64,000 nucleotides of DNA, taken from assembly GCA_030833845.1 (NCBI GenBank), contig JAURGK010000010.1:1-64000 (forward strand). Reading direction: 5' to 3'. Numbering within the stretch: position 1 is the stretch's first letter; the number at the start of each line of letters is the position of its first letter. Below the pieces are notes generated by a model. It was not told the origin of the DNA, made no database searches, and worked only from the letters and a program-made list of their open reading frames with translations. Of the stretch, positions 33,607-42,643 are shown one piece after another. The position numbers were made by a program, and so were the translations under genes. This stretch comes from Crocinitomicaceae bacterium. GTDB lineage: Bacteria; Bacteroidota; Bacteroidia; Flavobacteriales_D; Crocinitomicaceae.

Positions 33607-35881
33607 TTTATTTGACATTGATCCTTGGAAAATTATAGAAAGCAAATTTGATCCAAGTAAACAAAAGCAGGCTGAAAGTATTTTTAGTATCGGCAATGGC
33701 TCCTTTGGTCAGCGTGCTAATTTTGAAGAGAATTATAGTGGGCCATCTCTACAAGGAAGTTATATCGGGGGGGTGTACTATCCAGATAAAACCCGAGTTG
33801 GGTGGTGGAAAAATGGCTATCCAGAATACTTTGCTAAGGTATTAAATTCTACCAATTGGATTGGTATACAAATTAGTATAGATGGTGAGCAGCTGGATTT
33901 ACACAATCAACAAATCAAGCATTTCCATCGCGAACTCGACATGAAAACCGGCATCCTTAAACGTATGGTGCGCGTAGTATTTGCAAATGGAAAAGAATTG
34001 GCCATTGAGAGTACACGGTTTTGTTCAATGGCCCGAGAAGAAATTGGTGCTATTGCATACACTGTCACACCTTTAAACTTTAGTGGTAACGTAAAATTTA
34101 CTACCTATCTTGATGGTAATGTAACTAATCACGATGCCAATTATGATGAGTTTTTCTGGTTGGAAGATTCAAGAAAAGTTGATCTTCAAAAAGGTATCAT
34201 TTGTACGCGTACCAAAAAAACTGATTTCTGCGTAGCCACTGCTATGCGTTTTAGTTTTTGGAAAGAAAAGGAGCTACTGACGATACATCCAAATAGTTTT
34301 CAAAGAGAACTTTATGTTGAAAATAATTTTGAACATTATTTAGAACAAGGCATTGCTTATACGCTTAAGAAGTATGTGGCCATTACCTCAACAATCAACC
34401 ATTCTGAATTTGAACTAGCGGCCAAGGCTATCAAGCGAGTGCGAGATGCTTATACAACTGGCTTTGATATCTTGCGTCAAGAGCATGAAGCAGCTTGGGC
34501 TGAAATTTGGCAAAGTGCAGACATTGTTATAGATGGTGATGTGGCTTCTCAGCAAGGTATTCGTTTTAATATATTTCATTTGTATCAAACCTATACTGGT
34601 AAAAATGCCAAATTGAATATTGGGCCTAAAGGATTTACCGGCGAGAAGTATGGAGGCGCAACCTATTGGGATACAGAGGCTTATTGCTTACCTTTTTATT
34701 TAAAAACAGCAGATCCTAAGGTCGCTCGCCAATTATTGGTATACCGCTACAATCATTTGGATCGCGCTATCGAAAATGCTGAAAAATTGGGTTTCAAGGA
34801 TGGAGCTGCATTATATCCAATGGTAACCATGAACGGTGAGGAATGCCACAATGAATGGGAAATCACCTTTGAGGAAATTCATCGCAATGGAGCCATAGCA
34901 TTTGGAATATACAATTACGTTCGCCATACTGGTGATGTTGAGTACCTAGAAACCTTTGGTTTGCCAGTTTTGGCTGGAATTGCGAGATTTTGGGCGCAGC
35001 GTTTTAACTGGTCCGAAGCAAAGCAAGCTTACGTAATGCTTGGAGTCACAGGTCCAAATGAATACGAGAACAATGTCAATAACAATTGGTACACCAATTA
35101 CATTGCCCGCTGGTGTATATCTTATTGTTTGCAAGTCAATGCGAAAATTCAACGTTCCTTACCAGAAAAATTAACCACTCGTGAAGTTGAGCAATTCAAT
35201 CACATAGTTGATCATGTCTATTTTCCTGTTTTAGAGGGCACAGAGGTGTTTTTGCAGCAAGATGGTTTTATGGATAAAGAACAATTATCAGCATCCGACA
35301 TTCCAAGTGCACAAAGACCGATCAACCAACATTGGTCCTGGGACAGAATTTTGCGTTCCATATTTATCAAGCAGGCCGATGTGCTTCAAGGAATCTATTT
35401 ATTTGAGGATCATTTTTCTTTGGAACAAATCAAAGAAAATTTCGATTTTTACGAACCAAAAACAGTCCATGAATCTTCTTTGTCACCCTGTGTGCATGTG
35501 ATTCTTGCAGCCAAAATAGGGCGTCTTGATAAAGCGCTTGAATTGTATTTGCGCACTAGCCGCCTTGATCTAGACGATTATAACCACGAGGCTGACGAAG
35601 GTCTGCACATCACTTCAATGGCGGGAACTTGGATGTCTGTCGTAGAAGGCTTGGCTGGAGTTCGGGTCTATGAAGATGGTTTGGCGATAACACCGCAAAT
35701 TCCGTCCGCCTGGCAGCGATATTCCTTTCAAATACGATATCAAAATGAGCCTCTCATCATTGATGTGAGTCAAAAAGAAATAAAGATTACTAATTTAGGT
35801 TCAAAATTGCTTAGTTGTGAATTGGCCGGAGTTAATATTGAAATTGAGGCCAATGCCACGTACCAAGCAGCTTTGAAGTAA
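33599..35881 (+). CDS. Maltose phosphorylase-type GH65 enzyme
   Basis: This 760-residue cytoplasmic phosphorylase splits maltose with phosphate into glucose and beta-glucose 1-phosphate. It has an N-terminal beta-sandwich (SIGNGSFGQRANFEENYSG), an (alpha/alpha)6 barrel, and catalytic acid Glu488 in GVTGPNEYENN. The segment NGEECHNEWEITFEEIHRNG, ahead of the catalytic site, is that of maltose phosphorylases rather than trehalose or kojibiose phosphorylases. YNHEADEGLHITSMAGTW near the end carries the phosphate-binding residues. It is tightly linked to pgmB, which consumes its product. Other GH65 specificities cannot be wholly excluded. Confidence 0.92.
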   Translation: MRNLFDIDPWKIIESKFDPSKQKQAESIFSIGNGSFGQRANFEENYSGPSLQGSYIGGVYYPDKTRVGWWKNGYPEYFAKVLNSTNWIGIQISIDGEQLDLHNQQIKHFHRELDMKTGILKRMVRVVFANGKELAIESTRFCSMAREEIGAIAYTVTPLNFSGNVKFTTYLDGNVTNHDANYDEFFWLEDSRKVDLQKGIICTRTKKTDFCVATAMRFSFWKEKELLTIHPNSFQRELYVENNFEHYLEQGIAYTLKKYVAITSTINHSEFELAAKAIKRVRDAYTTGFDILRQEHEAAWAEIWQSADIVIDGDVASQQGIRFNIFHLYQTYTGKNAKLNIGPKGFTGEKYGGATYWDTEAYCLPFYLKTADPKVARQLLVYRYNHLDRAIENAEKLGFKDGAALYPMVTMNGEECHNEWEITFEEIHRNGAIAFGIYNYVRHTGDVEYLETFGLPVLAGIARFWAQRFNWSEAKQAYVMLGVTGPNEYENNVNNNWYTNYIARWCISYCLQVNAKIQRSLPEKLTTREVEQFNHIVDHVYFPVLEGTEVFLQQDGFMDKEQLSASDIPSAQRPINQHWSWDRILRSIFIKQADVLQGIYLFEDHFSLEQIKENFDFYEPKTVHESSLSPCVHVILAAKIGRLDKALELYLRTSRLDLDDYNHEADEGLHITSMAGTWMSVVEGLAGVRVYEDGLAITPQIPSAWQRYSFQIRYQNEPLIIDVSQKEIKITNLGSKLLSCELAGVNIEIEANATYQAALK

Positions 35882-35892
35882 TTGGAGCTGAG

Positions 35893-38238
35893 ATGAAGAA
35901 ATTTTTATTGTTTGTTTTTACCATTCTTGTTGGTCAAGCGCTATGGAGCCAAACCAACCCGACCAATCGACAAGTGGTTTTACAAGCATTTTGGTGGGAT
36001 TATTGGAATGCTAATTATCCAAATGGATGGGCCAATTACCTGACAGAGTTAGCACCCCGCTTATCTCAAATGGGCGTAGATGCCATTTGGATTCCGCCTT
36101 CAATAAAAAATTCCGGGACCAATAGCGTAGGATATTCACCTTTTGACCACTATGATCTTGGCGATAAATTCCAGAAAAATAGCACCAAAACCCGTTTGGG
36201 AGATAAAGATGAATTACTGCGCCTCGTCGCGGTCATGCATGCCAACGGAATAGATGTGATTCAGGACGTGGTGCTCAATCATGTGAGTAATGCCGGTAGT
36301 GCCAACGGTTCTGGAGGGCAAGATCCTGCGGCACTTGATGATGGCCAGACCAATCGTTATAAGAATTTTAGATACGTTAGCTATAAAACTCCTGCAAGTT
36401 CAGAGAATGCAACCAACTACCTCTCAAGAGAAGGGCGATTTTCTAAAAATTGGCAGAATTTTTATCCAAATAATAACAATTCGTGTTGCACCAATGACCT
36501 CAATTCGCCCTACTGGGGCCCTGATATTTCTTATGAAAGCAATGCCTTTGGTACTTCATCAAATGCCATCTATAACCCATCTCAAGGGGCAGATTACATG
36601 CGCAACGGAATGCGCAACTGGATGATTTGGTACAAAAAACAAGTAGGATTTGATGGATTGCGTCTTGATGCGGTGAAGCATTTTCCAACTTATGTATCGG
36701 AAGATTTTTTGTGGAATTTACAATATGGCTCCTTGTGGGCGAGTGGGGGTGAGCAAATGTTTGCTGTAGGCGAATGGGTTGGAGGCTCCGCTCAATTAGA
36801 TGGCTGGGCAAATGCCGTTCAAAACCGTGCTGGAACTTTCGATTTTAATTTGCGTTTTGCACTATCTGCAATGGTTAGTGGCAATGGTAATTATGATTTA
36901 GGCTTGATCCCATCTCAACAGCAGCAAAACCGTCAGCGCACCGTTCCATTTGTAAATAACCATGATACTTTTCGTCCGCAACTTTCTGCACAAGGGAATT
37001 ATACTGGTTGGAACAGTTCATCTGAGTTGAGCCCTCATATCGAACCCAACGATGGGCGCAACAGTGCCGCACATGCGATTGTGTTGGCTGTTGATGGTGC
37101 TCCACAACTTTTTTTTGAAGATGTTTTCAATCTAGGATATAATTCAAATCGTTTTGTTCACTCCCCCACGGATTCCATTGGGCTGCCTCTTGATAGCGAT
37201 ATTGCAAATCTTATTTGGTGTCATCAAAATCTTCATTTTAAAGATGGCGACTATTTTGTTAGGTGGCAAGCCCCAGATGCGCTAGTGATAGAACGAGGTG
37301 CAAAGGCCTTAATTGGCATCACGGATCACTGGTCTCAATGGCAGCATTTAGTTGGTGTACAAACCAATTGGAATGATGGAACAGTTCTAGTTGATTACTC
37401 TGGTGCAAATAGCAATGTTGTTACGGTTTATGGAGGTGGCAAGGTAGATATTTCAATACCACCTTGTGATGGAAGTGCAAATTTGGGCCGAAGGGGGTAT
37501 TGTGTTTGGGCTCCTCAAGGAATAGCAACCAACTATGTGCGTCCGGCTAAAAATGTGATTCAAGAATGGGAAATGAATGATGATCTTGGTGATAAACATG
37601 CAAATTCTCTTCAGCAAGGTGGTAAGTTACCATCGAACAGTTTAGAGTGCAGGGTCGTGGGTAGAATTTATGCCAAAGTAGGACAAACAGTGCAGCTAGA
37701 ATGGTATCCTAGTATTGCCAATTCTTCAATCACACTAAGTATTCTCGATAATAATTGCACTGCGATTGATTCAACAACACAAAATGGAAATGGGTTCTTT
37801 GAATTTATCCCTACCTATAGTGGTTGGCATACCATACGCATTCGAAATGCAACCTTAACACAAGTGGGGCAACATTGTTGGGTCAAAGCCATCTATCAAG
37901 CGCCTGCAGTAGTTCAAACAAATGAAGTTAAAAATAAATGTGCTTGTTCTATTTCAGACCCAAATGCCGCTTTAGAGCAACAAAACTTTAATTCTGATGT
38001 AGTCTTATATCCTAATCCGAATCATGGTGATTTTAAAGTAGAATTGGCAGAGGGATTAATCGTCGAATCAGCGTCAATAACTGATGTTTACGGTAAAAAG
38101 GTAGCATTTGAATTTGAAATGGAGGCTGCAAATACCTTTCACTTTTACCTAGAAAAAAGTGAGTCTGGTGTATATTGGATAAGGCTTCTCACCAATAAAG
38201 GGCCCATGGTTAAGCTCCTTGAAGTAACTTTAGATTAA
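35893..38238 (+). CDS. Extracellular alpha-amylase, GH13, with T9SS sorting tail
   Basis: This 781-residue secreted amylase begins with a signal peptide (to about residue 19, LWSQ). The catalytic barrel has GIDVIQDVVLNHV, GLRLDAVKHF (nucleophile Asp259), AVGEWVGG (acid/base Glu294) and VNNHDTF (Asp358). Domain C follows to about 545, then a beta-sandwich of unknown type at about 550-680. The type A sorting domain at about 695-781 has LYPNPNHGDFKV and SGVYWIRLLTN. It is the last gene of the operon, 11 bases after the phosphorylase, and should act on the cell surface or outside on starch. Its stop is interlocked with the convergent gene. Confidence 0.93.
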   Translation: MKKFLLFVFTILVGQALWSQTNPTNRQVVLQAFWWDYWNANYPNGWANYLTELAPRLSQMGVDAIWIPPSIKNSGTNSVGYSPFDHYDLGDKFQKNSTKTRLGDKDELLRLVAVMHANGIDVIQDVVLNHVSNAGSANGSGGQDPAALDDGQTNRYKNFRYVSYKTPASSENATNYLSREGRFSKNWQNFYPNNNNSCCTNDLNSPYWGPDISYESNAFGTSSNAIYNPSQGADYMRNGMRNWMIWYKKQVGFDGLRLDAVKHFPTYVSEDFLWNLQYGSLWASGGEQMFAVGEWVGGSAQLDGWANAVQNRAGTFDFNLRFALSAMVSGNGNYDLGLIPSQQQQNRQRTVPFVNNHDTFRPQLSAQGNYTGWNSSSELSPHIEPNDGRNSAAHAIVLAVDGAPQLFFEDVFNLGYNSNRFVHSPTDSIGLPLDSDIANLIWCHQNLHFKDGDYFVRWQAPDALVIERGAKALIGITDHWSQWQHLVGVQTNWNDGTVLVDYSGANSNVVTVYGGGKVDISIPPCDGSANLGRRGYCVWAPQGIATNYVRPAKNVIQEWEMNDDLGDKHANSLQQGGKLPSNSLECRVVGRIYAKVGQTVQLEWYPSIANSSITLSILDNNCTAIDSTTQNGNGFFEFIPTYSGWHTIRIRNATLTQVGQHCWVKAIYQAPAVVQTNEVKNKCACSISDPNAALEQQNFNSDVVLYPNPNHGDFKVELAEGLIVESASITDVYGKKVAFEFEMEAANTFHFYLEKSESGVYWIRLLTNKGPMVKLLEVTLD

Positions 38239-38603
38239 TCAACACTTAAGTGCCCTTTTGCATAGGCGTAAAGCCGATTGCGTTCTGCGACCTCTTTTCG
38301 AAAATATGATTCTTGAACTTTTGGCAAGTAGCGCTTTTTATGTTGTCCTAATAAAAAAACGTTGATTACTTTTTTCCAAAAACCATAGGAAGGAAGATAG
38401 TCTTCTTGGATAGGATCAAGATGGTCCAAACTTTGATGTAAGTCTTCATGTAGGCCCATTTGAAGTAATTGTGTGCGAATTTCTTCAGAGCGTACATTGA
38501 ATTTATGCAAATGCTCAGGGTCAATTTTTTTGAGTTTTGCAATTCTATTGGCCTGGAAGTCGATATCTAAAAAGGCACGTTCAAGTTCTTCAATTCCCAT
38601 CAT
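38235..38603 (-). CDS. Small hypothetical protein
   Basis: This 122-residue soluble protein is rich in charged residues and predicted helices (MGIEELERAFLDIDFQANRI), with a basic segment near residues 75-95 (WKKVINVFLLGQHKKRYLP). I recognise no family. Either of two adjacent ATGs (38603, 38600) may be used. It lies 17 bases downstream of tlyA but has its own -7 element in that gap. Its stop shares the four bases TTAA with the stop of the amylase gene on the other strand. It is probably real, since it fills the gap exactly. Confidence 0.65.
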   Translation of the reverse strand: MMGIEELERAFLDIDFQANRIAKLKKIDPEHLHKFNVRSEEIRTQLLQMGLHEDLHQSLDHLDPIQEDYLPSYGFWKKVINVFLLGQHKKRYLPKVQESYFRKEVAERNRLYAYAKGHLSVD

Positions 38604-38610
38604 GGTGGCT

Positions 38611-38618
38611 CAAATTTA
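38611..38618 (-). promoter_or_regulatory. -7 promoter element for the small hypothetical gene
   Basis: On the minus strand this reads TAAATTTG, matching TAnnTTTG, 7 bases upstream of the ATG at 38603, inside the 17-base gap after tlyA. Read-through from tlyA is also possible. Confidence 0.35.
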
Positions 38619-38620
38619 AA

Positions 38621-39352
38621 TTAAATCTTTAAAAAATAACCTAAAAATTCTTTATTGCCATCTCCTCCCAAAATAGGTGAATCAAGGAACCCTTTCCATT
38701 CAAGCTGATTTTTCGCTGCCATTGCCTTGGTTTGCTCGAGCAGATTTGGATATTGGCTTGAATCTTTGACAATTCCAGCTTTGTTTAGTGCCCCAGGACC
38801 TAACTCAAATTGTGGTTTGATGAGCAAAACAACTCGAGCTCCGGGTTTCAGAAAAGGAATGGTAAATGGCAATACCTTTTCTAGCGAAATAAATGACACA
38901 TCGACGACCAAACCATCTAGCTCCTCAGGGATTAATTTTTCTGTAAGATCCCGAGCATGGGTTTTTTCTAAATTGATGATCCTGTTGTCCTGTTCCAATT
39001 TCTCATGCAATTGCTTTTGACCTACATCTACACAATAACACCGCTTGAGTCCTCTACTGAGCAGTACTTCAGTAAAACCTCCTGTACTTGCTCCCAAATC
39101 CATATATGTTTGTTCTTCAACTATAATATTCCAGTGATCAAGGGCAGCAATGAGTTTGTATGCCGCACGGGAAACCCACGGAATTTCTTCTGCCAATAAT
39201 TCAATTTGTGCATCAGTAGGTACTTTTTTTCCTGGCTTAGAAATGAGTTTCCCATTGACCTTCACCCCATACTTTTTTATGAGCTCTTCTGCACGTACTC
39301 GTGTACTGACTAAATTGCGCTCAAGTAATATTTTATCGATGCGTTCTTCCAT
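38621..39352 (-). CDS. tlyA: TlyA-family rRNA 2'-O-methyltransferase
   Basis: This 243-residue enzyme has an N-terminal S4 RNA-binding domain (RIDKILLERNLVSTRVRAEE, then IKKYGVKVNG) and an FtsJ-type methyltransferase domain. That domain has the SAM motif YMDLGASTGGFTEVLL at about 83-98, and also VVDVSFISLEKVLP and LIKPQFELGPG. TlyA proteins methylate 16S and 23S rRNA and are also annotated as hemolysins. Its ATG overlaps the stop of the upstream lipoprotein gene (TAATG), so the two are coupled. Confidence 0.93.
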   Translation of the reverse strand: MEERIDKILLERNLVSTRVRAEELIKKYGVKVNGKLISKPGKKVPTDAQIELLAEEIPWVSRAAYKLIAALDHWNIIVEEQTYMDLGASTGGFTEVLLSRGLKRCYCVDVGQKQLHEKLEQDNRIINLEKTHARDLTEKLIPEELDGLVVDVSFISLEKVLPFTIPFLKPGARVVLLIKPQFELGPGALNKAGIVKDSSQYPNLLEQTKAMAAKNQLEWKGFLDSPILGGDGNKEFLGYFLKI

Positions 39353-39801
39353 TAGTCGGTGTATAGGTATAAGATTTTTTCACTCCATCCTTCTATTTCT
39401 AAATAAGTAGGTGCGTCGATGGATCTTTTCGTACTTAAAATTTGAATGTTACATTGCAGTTGATGCGGGAAGTTTAGTATGGATTGTCCTTTGTTATTGG
39501 TTGCTTTCGTTTCAATCAGCTTGCATCTTCTAATTGGAGGAAATGATTTAGCAATTGCCGTACTGCCAATAAGTTGAATTTCAGTATTTGGATTGCATGA
39601 GCGGTAATTGATTGTTAAAACGTTTCCTACAAGTGCTATAGAATCAATTTCGATGGCCGCTTGTGGTTTTTGGTAAAGTGCATCGTCTAGAATAGCAATC
39701 GAATTTTGAATCATGTTTTCATTGGAATTGGAAAAGGTTTGCTTGGTGTTGGCGCAGGCCACTAAAAAAAGAGAATAAAAGAAAAGATTGATAAATTTCA
39801 T
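39352..39801 (-). CDS. Putative lipoprotein
   Basis: This 149-residue protein starts at the ATG at 39801 (MKFINLFFYSLFLVACANTK), where LVAC at residues 13-16 is a lipobox with Cys16 as the lipid-bearing residue. The frame extends to 39840, but that start would spoil the signal. The rest is beta-rich (IEIDSIALVGNVLTINYRSC and IQLIGSTAIAKSF). I do not recognise a family. It is translationally coupled to tlyA downstream and diverges from rimO. Confidence 0.75.
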   Translation of the reverse strand: MKFINLFFYSLFLVACANTKQTFSNSNENMIQNSIAILDDALYQKPQAAIEIDSIALVGNVLTINYRSCNPNTEIQLIGSTAIAKSFPPIRRCKLIETKATNNKGQSILNFPHQLQCNIQILSTKRSIDAPTYLEIEGWSEKILYLYTD

Positions 39802-39825
39802 AGCTACTTTTTTGCATACAGTAAT

Positions 39826-39863
39826 CAAAAGTAATACCAATTGGTCAAAGTGTCCTATTTTTG
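39826..39863. promoter_or_regulatory. Divergent -7 elements between the lipoprotein gene and rimO
   Basis: On the plus strand TATTTTTG (39856-39863) lies 7 bases before the rimO ATG at 39871. On the minus strand TACTTTTG (39833-39826) lies 24 bases before the lipoprotein ATG at 39801. No good TTG element is present for either. Confidence 0.4.
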
Positions 39864-39870
39864 TAGCCGA

Positions 39871-41184
39871 ATGAAGACCAAAACACTCAAAAAGAACAAG
39901 GTGAATGTAGTCACGCTAGGTTGTTCAAAAAACACTTTTGATTCAGAAGTGCTCATGGCCCAACTCAGGGCAAATCAATTTGAAGTTGAGCATGAAGCCA
40001 AGCAAGACGACTCCGAAATTGTAATTATCAATACTTGTGGATTTATTGACAATGCCAAACAAGAATCCATCGATACCATTTTGCGCTATGCCGAAGCCAA
40101 GCAAGAAGGTTTGGTAGAGAAGGTTTATGTGACTGGCTGTTTGTCAGAACGATATAAGGATGATCTTGAAAAAGAAATTCCAGAAGTTGACGCTTATTTT
40201 GGTACCCGAGACTTACCTCGTTTGTTAAAAACACTGAAGGCAGATTACAAGCATGAACTCATAGGTGAGCGCATTCTAACCACGCCTAGTCATTATGCTT
40301 ACTTCAAAATTGCAGAAGGATGTGATAGGCCTTGTTCATTTTGTGCCATTCCGCTCATGAGAGGCAAACACCAATCCACGCCTATTGAAGATCTCGTTTT
40401 TCAAGCCAAAGGTTTGGTTGCAAATGGGGTGAAGGAATTGATTTTAATTGCCCAAGATTTAACCTATTACGGACTTGATTTATATAAAAAACGCGCTCTA
40501 CCGGATTTACTCAAAAGACTCTCCGATATAGAAGGTTTAGAGTGGATACGTTTGCATTATGCTTATCCGTCCGGGTTTCCAATAGATGTGCTTGATGTAA
40601 TGGCAGAGCGAGAGAATATTTGTAAGTACTTAGATATGCCATTGCAGCATGGATCAACCAAAATATTAACGGCCATGCGTCGTGGTATTACCAGAGAAAA
40701 AACCGAGGATTTAGTAGCCGCCATAAGAGCGAAAGTGCCAAATTTGGCGCTAAGAACAACCTTAATTGCAGGTTATCCAGGTGAAACTGAAGCTGATTTT
40801 CAAGAGATGTATGACTTTGTACAAAGAACACGTTTTGAGCGTCTTGGCATTTTTACCTATTCTCACGAAGAAAATACCCATGCTTATCAGTTCAATGACG
40901 ATGTATCGGAGGCACTAAAAAAAGAACGAGCAGATGCCATCATGGACTTGCAAAGCGGGATTTCCTATGAATTGAACCAATTGAAAATCGGCAAAGAATT
41001 CAAGGTGCTCATTGATAAAGCAGAGGGTGAATACTTCATTGGTCGTACTGAATTTGATTCCCCTGAAGTAGACAATGAAGTACTGATAAAAAAGTCGGAA
41101 GCTTATGTTCGAATCGGAGATTTTTCGCGTATTTATATCAATAACGCTGATCATTACGATTTATACGGATCTATCGTTTTATGA
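39871..41184 (+). CDS. rimO: Ribosomal protein S12 methylthiotransferase RimO
   Basis: This 437-residue radical-SAM enzyme adds a methylthio group to an Asp of ribosomal protein S12. I start it at the ATG at 39871 (MKTKTLKKNKVNVVTLGCSK); the frame runs back to a TTG at 39841. The N-terminal UPF0004 domain holds the auxiliary-cluster Cys (TLGCSKN, IINTCGFIDNAK, VTGCLSER). The radical-SAM motif CDRPCSFC gives Cys151, Cys155 and Cys158. A TRAM domain ends the protein. FIDNAKQESI and LPLLMRG-like spacing favour RimO over MiaB. Its stop overlaps the next ATG (ATGA). Confidence 0.95.
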   Translation: MKTKTLKKNKVNVVTLGCSKNTFDSEVLMAQLRANQFEVEHEAKQDDSEIVIINTCGFIDNAKQESIDTILRYAEAKQEGLVEKVYVTGCLSERYKDDLEKEIPEVDAYFGTRDLPRLLKTLKADYKHELIGERILTTPSHYAYFKIAEGCDRPCSFCAIPLMRGKHQSTPIEDLVFQAKGLVANGVKELILIAQDLTYYGLDLYKKRALPDLLKRLSDIEGLEWIRLHYAYPSGFPIDVLDVMAERENICKYLDMPLQHGSTKILTAMRRGITREKTEDLVAAIRAKVPNLALRTTLIAGYPGETEADFQEMYDFVQRTRFERLGIFTYSHEENTHAYQFNDDVSEALKKERADAIMDLQSGISYELNQLKIGKEFKVLIDKAEGEYFIGRTEFDSPEVDNEVLIKKSEAYVRIGDFSRIYINNADHYDLYGSIVL

Positions 41185-41828
41185 TGAATAAATGCTTTTT
41201 GCTTTTTACTATTTTGTTTTTACTTGTCGCTTGTGGCCATGAGAATCTCAATCGCTCTTCTCAATTTGATTTATTAGAAGAGTGTGCCACTAAAGCGCAG
41301 CTCAAATATCAAGATCAAGAGCTGAATGATTCAGCTATGACTATTTTATATCCTAATTTCAATGATCATCCGTTTGCAAAATTGATGGCTCACCTTATTA
41401 GGCTAGATACCACGGGAGTATTTTGTATCGACCAGCGGCAAGTCAAGATCAATTATAAAGTGTTGTGGGCTACTGATCAAGTTTTGAGCTTAAGGCAAGA
41501 AATTTGGATGGATTGTCCAATGGCTGAAATGCCTAGAACTACCGTCCAAAATTGGTTGTTTACCCGTAAGGGTAAGCGTATCTCAAGGTTGCTTTTAGAG
41601 GGATCTCCTGGACTTCTGCAAGAATTGAATACAGCTTTGCGCAAACGCAAGGCGCCTTATTGCAGTGCGCCAAAAATTGAGGAGGTATTTCCAATCGTTC
41701 ACAAAGGAAGAATTGAAGTGACGCCGCACTATGCGAGCTCACTTTGCGACACGACCTTTGTTAGGGCTTCGATCAGTAGAACTGACCTTCGAATTACGCG
41801 CAACCAAAGCTTTTTGCTCTTGCCTTAA
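41181..41828 (+). CDS. Putative lipoprotein
   Basis: This 215-residue protein has a lipoprotein signal (FTILFLLVACGHEN, Cys18 as the lipid-bearing residue). The mature part contains four further Cys, including ECATKAQ and MDCPMAEMPR, and a basic TRKGKRISRLLLE stretch. I recognise no family. Its ATG overlaps the rimO stop by 4 bases, so it is co-translated with rimO. This linkage is probably chance operon membership. Confidence 0.75.
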   Translation: MMNKCFLLFTILFLLVACGHENLNRSSQFDLLEECATKAQLKYQDQELNDSAMTILYPNFNDHPFAKLMAHLIRLDTTGVFCIDQRQVKINYKVLWATDQVLSLRQEIWMDCPMAEMPRTTVQNWLFTRKGKRISRLLLEGSPGLLQELNTALRKRKAPYCSAPKIEEVFPIVHKGRIEVTPHYASSLCDTTFVRASISRTDLRITRNQSFLLLP

Positions 41829-41863
41829 TACTTGATAAATAAGCTAAAATTGAGATAAAATCT

Positions 41864-41871
41864 TATCTTTG
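41864..41871 (+). promoter_or_regulatory. -7 promoter element of the fabG-hemB-hutH operon
   Basis: TATCTTTG matches TAnnTTTG and lies 24 bases before the fabG ATG at 41896. No TTG is seen at 19-21 bases upstream. Confidence 0.5.
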
Positions 41872-41895
41872 ATTTCTAATTCAATTCAAACAAAT

Positions 41896-42642
41896 ATGGG
41901 ATTACTAGACAACAAAGTTGTACTCATTACTGGTGCCTCTAGAGGTATTGGAAAATCAATTGCAGAAATTTGTGTTCAACAAGGTGCTACTGTGGCATTT
42001 ACCTATTTATCATCAGAACAAAAGGCTAGAGACCTCGAAGCTGAACTTACAGCAAATGGTGGGGTTGCAAAAGGATTCCGCTCTGATGCTTCTAAATTTG
42101 AGGATGCTCAAGCGTTGGTTGATGCTGTAGTAGAAGCATTTGGCACAGTTGATGTTCTGGTGAACAATGCCGGAATTACACGAGATACACTTTTAATGCG
42201 CATGACAGAAGAGCAATGGGATGAAGTAATCAACACCAATTTGAAGTCTGCTTTTAATTTGACAAAGGCGGTTCAAAAACCTATGTTAAAGGCACGATCT
42301 GGTTCAATCATTAATATGAGTTCAGTAGTCGGAGTAAAAGGAAATGCAGGGCAGTCTAATTATGCAGCCTCTAAAGCAGGTCTTATTGGATTTACAAAAT
42401 CTGTTGCTGCAGAATTGGGATCTAGAAACATTCGTTGCAATGCCATTGCTCCTGGTTTTATTGAAACAGAAATGACCGAAGTACTTGATCAAGATGTTGT
42501 AGCCTCTTGGCGCAACAGCATTCCGCTCAAAAGAGGTGGTAAACCGGAAGATGTAGCCAATGCTACTGTATTTTTGGCTTCAGACCTTTCGGCATACATT
42601 ACTGGTCAAACTCTCCATGTTTGTGGAGGCATGCTGATGTAA
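41896..42642 (+). CDS. fabG: 3-oxoacyl-[acyl-carrier-protein] reductase FabG
   Basis: This 248-residue short-chain dehydrogenase catalyses the NADPH-linked reduction step of fatty-acid elongation. I start at the ATG at 41896 (MGLLDNKVVLITGASRGIG). The set is complete: TGASRGIG cofactor loop, NNAGITRD, active-site Ser in INMSSVVGVKG, YAASKAG with the Tyr and Lys, and PGFIETEM. Length and C-terminus (ITGQTLHVCGGMLM) fit FabG closely. hemB starts one base after its stop. Confidence 0.92.
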   Translation: MGLLDNKVVLITGASRGIGKSIAEICVQQGATVAFTYLSSEQKARDLEAELTANGGVAKGFRSDASKFEDAQALVDAVVEAFGTVDVLVNNAGITRDTLLMRMTEEQWDEVINTNLKSAFNLTKAVQKPMLKARSGSIINMSSVVGVKGNAGQSNYAASKAGLIGFTKSVAAELGSRNIRCNAIAPGFIETEMTEVLDQDVVASWRNSIPLKRGGKPEDVANATVFLASDLSAYITGQTLHVCGGMLM

Positions 42643-42643
42643 T

